This document shows positions 5,783 to 8,468 of a stretch of 8,468 nt of DNA, piece by piece. The notes beneath the pieces were generated by a model. That model was not told the DNA's origin, ran no database searches, and saw only the letters and a program-made list of their open reading frames with translations. The stretch comes from CAVTZP01 sp964456815 (lineage in GTDB: Bacteria; Chloroflexota; Dehalococcoidia; Dehalococcoidales; BS750m-G39), in assembly GCA_964456815.1 (NCBI GenBank), contig CAYWCO010000049.1, forward strand, positions 1 through 8,468. Reading direction: 5' to 3'. Position 1 is the first letter of the stretch. Every line of letters begins with the position of its first letter. A program made the translations under genes and the position numbers.

Positions 5783-6161
5783 AAAGACCCTTATTTTGGT
5801 CGTAGATGATAGCTTTACTGACCGTGAGAGCCTTAAGACTATCCTGGAGGAGAGGGGGTATTCGGTGGTTACTGCCAGCACCGGGGTTGAGGCGCTGGGA
5901 AGGGTTAGGGAAAAACGCTTTGACATCATATTTCTGGATGTCAAGCTACCCGATATAGACGGGGTAGAGTTCTTTGAGCAGGTGAAGGCAATAGACTCTG
6001 AGGTGGCGGTTATTATGATGACCGGTTATTCTGAGACGGAGTTGATGCAGAGAGTAATATCCCACGGCGCTTACACCTGTATTTATAAACCATTTAATGT
6101 GGATAGGGTGGTGTCTTTGGTCGGCGAGCTTTCCTGGTGGAGGAAGTGTGGGAAAAAGTAA
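5427..6161 (+). CDS. double-receiver response regulator, no output domain
   Basis: Two CheY-like receivers are fused in 244 residues. Receiver 1 (about 1-119) has D9/D10, phosphoacceptor D53, T81 and K103. Receiver 2 (about 121-236) has D127/D128, phosphoacceptor D171 (FLDVKLP), T199 and K221. Both active sites are complete. The linker is only a few residues, so the second domain starts almost directly after the first. The short tail WWRKCGKK has no known output domain. Receiver 1 is a near-copy of the lone protein at 3239, while receiver 2 is much more diverged. The protein may act as a branch point or phosphate sink between the two kinases of the operon. It starts 29 nt after the PAS kinase and ends 2 nt before the next start. 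Confidence 0.93.
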   Translation: MKTNVLVVDDLKSIRLTLGGILEDEGYNVVLAENGYQAIEAAKQTPFGLVFMDIKMPGINGVQTFREIKKINPEAVVIMMTAYSVEDLVREALEEGAYAVVYKPFDIEKIVSIIESALQKTLILVVDDSFTDRESLKTILEERGYSVVTASTGVEALGRVREKRFDIIFLDVKLPDIDGVEFFEQVKAIDSEVAVIMMTGYSETELMQRVISHGAYTCIYKPFNVDRVVSLVGELSWWRKCGKK

Positions 6162-6163
6162 TT

Positions 6164-7414
6164 ATGCCCAAGACAAATATCTTGGTAATAAATGATGATG
6201 CGGCAAGGCGGAAGACCCTAGCCGCCAAACTGCGGGATATGGGTCACCGGGTGACCACTGCTGCCACCGGTCAAGAGGCAACGGCATTCTTCAGCAAGCA
6301 GCCGTTCAATATTGTCCTCGCTGACATTAAACTGCCCGATGTCAGCGGTCGTCAAATACTGGAAACGACGAAGGAGTTTAATCCCGAGGTGGCAGTAATT
6401 ATGATAACCAACCATGCCAACCTTGAAGCGGCGGTGGATGCTGTTAGCGAAGGCGCCTATGCCTACATCCTCAAGCCTGAGGCGATGGATGAGCTGAAGA
6501 CCCTGATTAATAATGCCCTGAGGGAGCAGGAGTTATTAAACAGGAACCGCAAGCTGGTGGAAGGTCTGCAGCAGTCTAACAAGCTGTTCGCCGAAGCCAA
6601 TGAAAAGCTGCAGAATGAAATCAATGAGCGTAAGCGAATGGAGCAGGAAATACAGAACATGAACGAGCAACTGGAGGCGCAGAACGAGGAGTTGGAGAAG
6701 GCAAGCCGGGCAAAGTCCGACTTTCTAGCCCGTATGTCCCATGAGTTGCGCACCCCGCTCAATGTTGTTATGGGCTTTGCCGAGCTGATGCTGGACCAGG
6801 TGCCCGGTAAGATCAATGACGAGCAGAGGCAGTGCCTTGACGATATCCTGACCAGTGGTCGGCACCTGCTGTGGTTAATCAACGAGGTCCTTGACCTCAC
6901 CAAGGTAGAAGCGGGCAAGGTGGAACTCAGACTGAAGGATATTGCCCTCTCCGAGGTGGTGGGATCGGTAACAAGCGCCATGACGGCGGTGCTCTCACAA
7001 AGGAAGCAAAGCCTTGATGTTAAGCTGGACGACGGGCTGCCCCTGGTTCAAGCCGATGAAGCCAGATTGAAGCAGGTGTTTTTTAATCTGCTGAGTAATG
7101 CTTCTAAGTTTACCCCGGATAGGGGCAAGCTAAAGATTGAGGCTTCAAGGAAGGACGGTTGGTGTCAGGTAAGTGTGAGCGATAACGGCATCGGTATCAA
7201 AGAAGAAGACCTAAAACAAATATTTGAACCCTTCTATCAGGTGGATGATTCAATGACTAGGGAGAGGAGGGGGACCGGGCTGGGGCTAACGCTGGTCAAG
7301 GAGATTGTTGAGATGCATGACGGTCGAATTTTGGTGGAGAGTGAGTATGGGAAGGGGAGTAGCTTTATCTTTACCCTGCCGCTGGTAGCTGCGGAGGGGA
7401 GCGGTGCCAAGTAA
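6164..7414 (+). CDS. receiver-histidine kinase hybrid
   Basis: This protein has a receiver in front of a kinase, without membrane segments. Counting from the ATG at 6164 (416 residues): receiver 1-120 with D11/D12, phosphoacceptor D54 (VLADIKLP), T82 and K104; coiled coil about 120-185, with ERKRMEQEIQ and heptad-like NEQLEAQNEELEKA; HisKA with H193 in SHELRTPL; ATPase domain with N308/N312, DNGIGI (340-345), the F-box IFEPFYQVDDS and GTGLGL (370-375). The receiver at the N-terminus suggests that phosphorylation by another kinase controls this one through the coil. I chose ATG 6164 over the in-frame GTG at 6137, which would overlap the upstream gene by 25 nt and add nine residues outside the domain. 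The next gene overlaps its end by 11 nt. Confidence 0.93.
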   Translation: MPKTNILVINDDAARRKTLAAKLRDMGHRVTTAATGQEATAFFSKQPFNIVLADIKLPDVSGRQILETTKEFNPEVAVIMITNHANLEAAVDAVSEGAYAYILKPEAMDELKTLINNALREQELLNRNRKLVEGLQQSNKLFAEANEKLQNEINERKRMEQEIQNMNEQLEAQNEELEKASRAKSDFLARMSHELRTPLNVVMGFAELMLDQVPGKINDEQRQCLDDILTSGRHLLWLINEVLDLTKVEAGKVELRLKDIALSEVVGSVTSAMTAVLSQRKQSLDVKLDDGLPLVQADEARLKQVFFNLLSNASKFTPDRGKLKIEASRKDGWCQVSVSDNGIGIKEEDLKQIFEPFYQVDDSMTRERRGTGLGLTLVKEIVEMHDGRILVESEYGKGSSFIFTLPLVAAEGSGAK

Positions 7415-7781
7415 GATACTGATTGTGGAAGATAACCCCACAAATATGAGGCTGATCAGCATGGTCTTGGGAAGCAAGGGCTACAGCCTGCTTGAGGCAA
7501 TTGATGGCGAGGAGGCTCTGGCGGTGGCTATAGAGGGGCGACCAGACCTTATAGTGATGGATATTCAGCTTCCAAAGATGGATGGGCTTGAGGTGACGAG
7601 GAGGCTCAGGCAGACCCCGGAGTTTAAGCAGACCCCTATTATTGCCCTTACCGCCTCTGCCATGGAGGGAGATAGAGAGAAAATCATGGCCGCTGGGTGT
7701 GATGAATACATATCAAAGCCGGTAAATACCCGCCAGTTTCCTCAACTGGTAGCGGAAATGCTGCAAAGGGGTAGGGGGTAG
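7404..7781 (+). CDS. DivK-like single-domain response regulator
   Basis: This is a 125-residue receiver of the type found beside large sensor kinases (KILIVEDNPTNMRL start). The active site is E9/D10, phosphoacceptor D53 (VMDIQLPKMDG), T83 and K105 (SKPVNTRQF). It starts with GTG, preceded by GGAGGGG, and overlaps the end of the hybrid kinase gene by 11 nt, which suggests translational coupling and a fixed ratio. It probably accepts phosphate from that kinase and acts through protein contact. The Ile-Ala-Leu-Thr-Ala stretch and the fourth helix resemble receivers of hybrid kinases, so it may derive from a detached C-terminal receiver. Confidence 0.93.
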   Translation: MPSKILIVEDNPTNMRLISMVLGSKGYSLLEAIDGEEALAVAIEGRPDLIVMDIQLPKMDGLEVTRRLRQTPEFKQTPIIALTASAMEGDREKIMAAGCDEYISKPVNTRQFPQLVAEMLQRGRG

Positions 7782-7804
7782 CCTTGGCATCAGTGGAGAG
7801 AGCG

Positions 7805-8468
7805 GTGGATAAGAAAATCCTGGTAATTGATGATGACCCTGCCTTTGTCAGGTTGGTTGGGCAGGCTCTTGCCCAGCAGGGGTATGAGGTGCTCAGCGCC
7901 AGCAGTGGTGGGGAGGGGCTGCGGCTTTTATTTAGCCGCAGGCCGGATATGGTACTCCTTGATGTGGTAATGCCGGGGATGGACGGCTGGCAGGCCTGTA
8001 GCCGCATCCGTGAAATCTCTGATATCCCCGTCATTATGCTCACTGCCCGCGAGAAGACCGAGGATGATGTCGTGCGCGGGCTCGGTTGTGGGGCTGATGA
8101 CTATGTGATAAAGCCGGTGGGCAGTAAGGAGCTGGTGGCGAGGGTGAGGGCGGTCATGCGCCGCGCTGAGTTGCCTTCTTCCCGGCAGGGGGGTGGGATT
8201 ACCTATAGTGATGACTTCCTGAGTGTGGATATTGCCAGGCGGGAGGTTATCGTAAATGGAAAGCGGGTGAGGCTGACCCCGGTGGAGTTTCGTCTGCTTG
8301 CCCTGCTGATGCAGAATGCGGGGCGTATTCTTACTCATCGGCAGCTGCTGGAGAAGGTGTGGGGCTGGGAATACGTTGATGACCTGGACTATACCCGCAT
8401 CTATGTCTGGCATCTGCGCCAGAAGATAGAGCCAGACCCGGCTAAACCAAGATATATCATTACTGAGC
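7805..8468 (+). CDS. OmpR/PhoB-type response regulator, 3' end cut
   Basis: This is the only DNA-binding output seen in the operon. The window holds 221 codons. The receiver (about 1-118) has D10/D11, phosphoacceptor D53 (LLDVVMPGMDG), T80 and K103. The winged-helix domain (about 135-221) shows LTPVEFRLLALLMQNAG, the ILTHRQLLEKVWGW recognition-helix region and the typical VWHLRQKIEPDP wing approach. The usual last ten or so residues (the GVGYRF hairpin) lie beyond the window. I placed the start at GTG 7805 (MDKKILVIDDD), preceded by GGAGAG. The in-frame TTG at 7784, with GGGGG upstream, and GTG 7793 are alternatives adding seven or four residues. It presumably turns the phosphorelay into gene regulation, perhaps including its own operon. 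Confidence 0.92.
   Translation, partial: MDKKILVIDDDPAFVRLVGQALAQQGYEVLSASSGGEGLRLLFSRRPDMVLLDVVMPGMDGWQACSRIREISDIPVIMLTAREKTEDDVVRGLGCGADDYVIKPVGSKELVARVRAVMRRAELPSSRQGGGITYSDDFLSVDIARREVIVNGKRVRLTPVEFRLLALLMQNAGRILTHRQLLEKVWGWEYVDDLDYTRIYVWHLRQKIEPDPAKPRYIITE

Noticed and set aside
6137..6163. GTG at 6137 as the start of the hybrid kinase
   Set aside because: It would overlap the upstream gene by 25 nt and add nine residues before the receiver. ATG 6164 gives the standard receiver N-terminus and a 2-nt gap.
3871..8468. HPt domain for a classical phosphorelay
   Set aside because: I looked for a short helical domain with an isolated His-x-x-Lys-Gly motif in every protein of the operon and found none.

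Overview
The window is bacterial chromosome of moderate GC with densely packed genes. There is no 16S or other decisive taxonomic marker. The gene style (SmpB next to a one-piece tmRNA, a DrrA/DrrB-like ABC exporter, strings of cytosolic receiver and kinase genes, G-rich ribosome binding sites) would fit an uncultivated Chloroflexota of the Dehalococcoidia type. That placement is impression, not proof.

Region 1 (1-998) is the trans-translation module. A G/C-rich hairpin and an extended -10 promoter precede smpB, whose start codon lies only about 5-6 nt from the predicted transcription start. Nineteen bases after smpB comes a complete 355-nt tmRNA gene (596-950) that encodes the tag AKITGEPEFAYAA. 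A strong intrinsic terminator closes the unit. SmpB and tmRNA work as one complex in ribosome rescue.

Region 2 (994-2836, minus strand) is a two-gene ABC-2 exporter, ATPase then permease, convergent with the tmRNA gene. The ATPase start region carries a perfect 19-bp tandem duplication that copies a potential ribosome binding site and start codon.

Region 3 (2837-3704) runs the other way. It holds a 77-residue acidic protein I do not recognise, then a stand-alone receiver protein, then a hairpin plus T-tract terminator.

Region 4 (3705-8468, off the right edge) is a compact signalling operon. In order: a soluble PAS-PAS histidine kinase, a double-receiver protein, a receiver-histidine kinase hybrid, a DivK-like single receiver, and an OmpR-type DNA-binding response regulator cut by the window end. 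Together with the gene at 3239 there are six receiver domains and two kinases, but no HPt domain and only one DNA-binding output. The first receiver of the double-receiver gene is a near-copy of the gene at 3239, ribosome binding site included, so a repeat of about 370 bp flanks the PAS kinase. The leader of that kinase is itself preceded by a decayed copy of the leader and first codons. Duplication has clearly shaped this locus.
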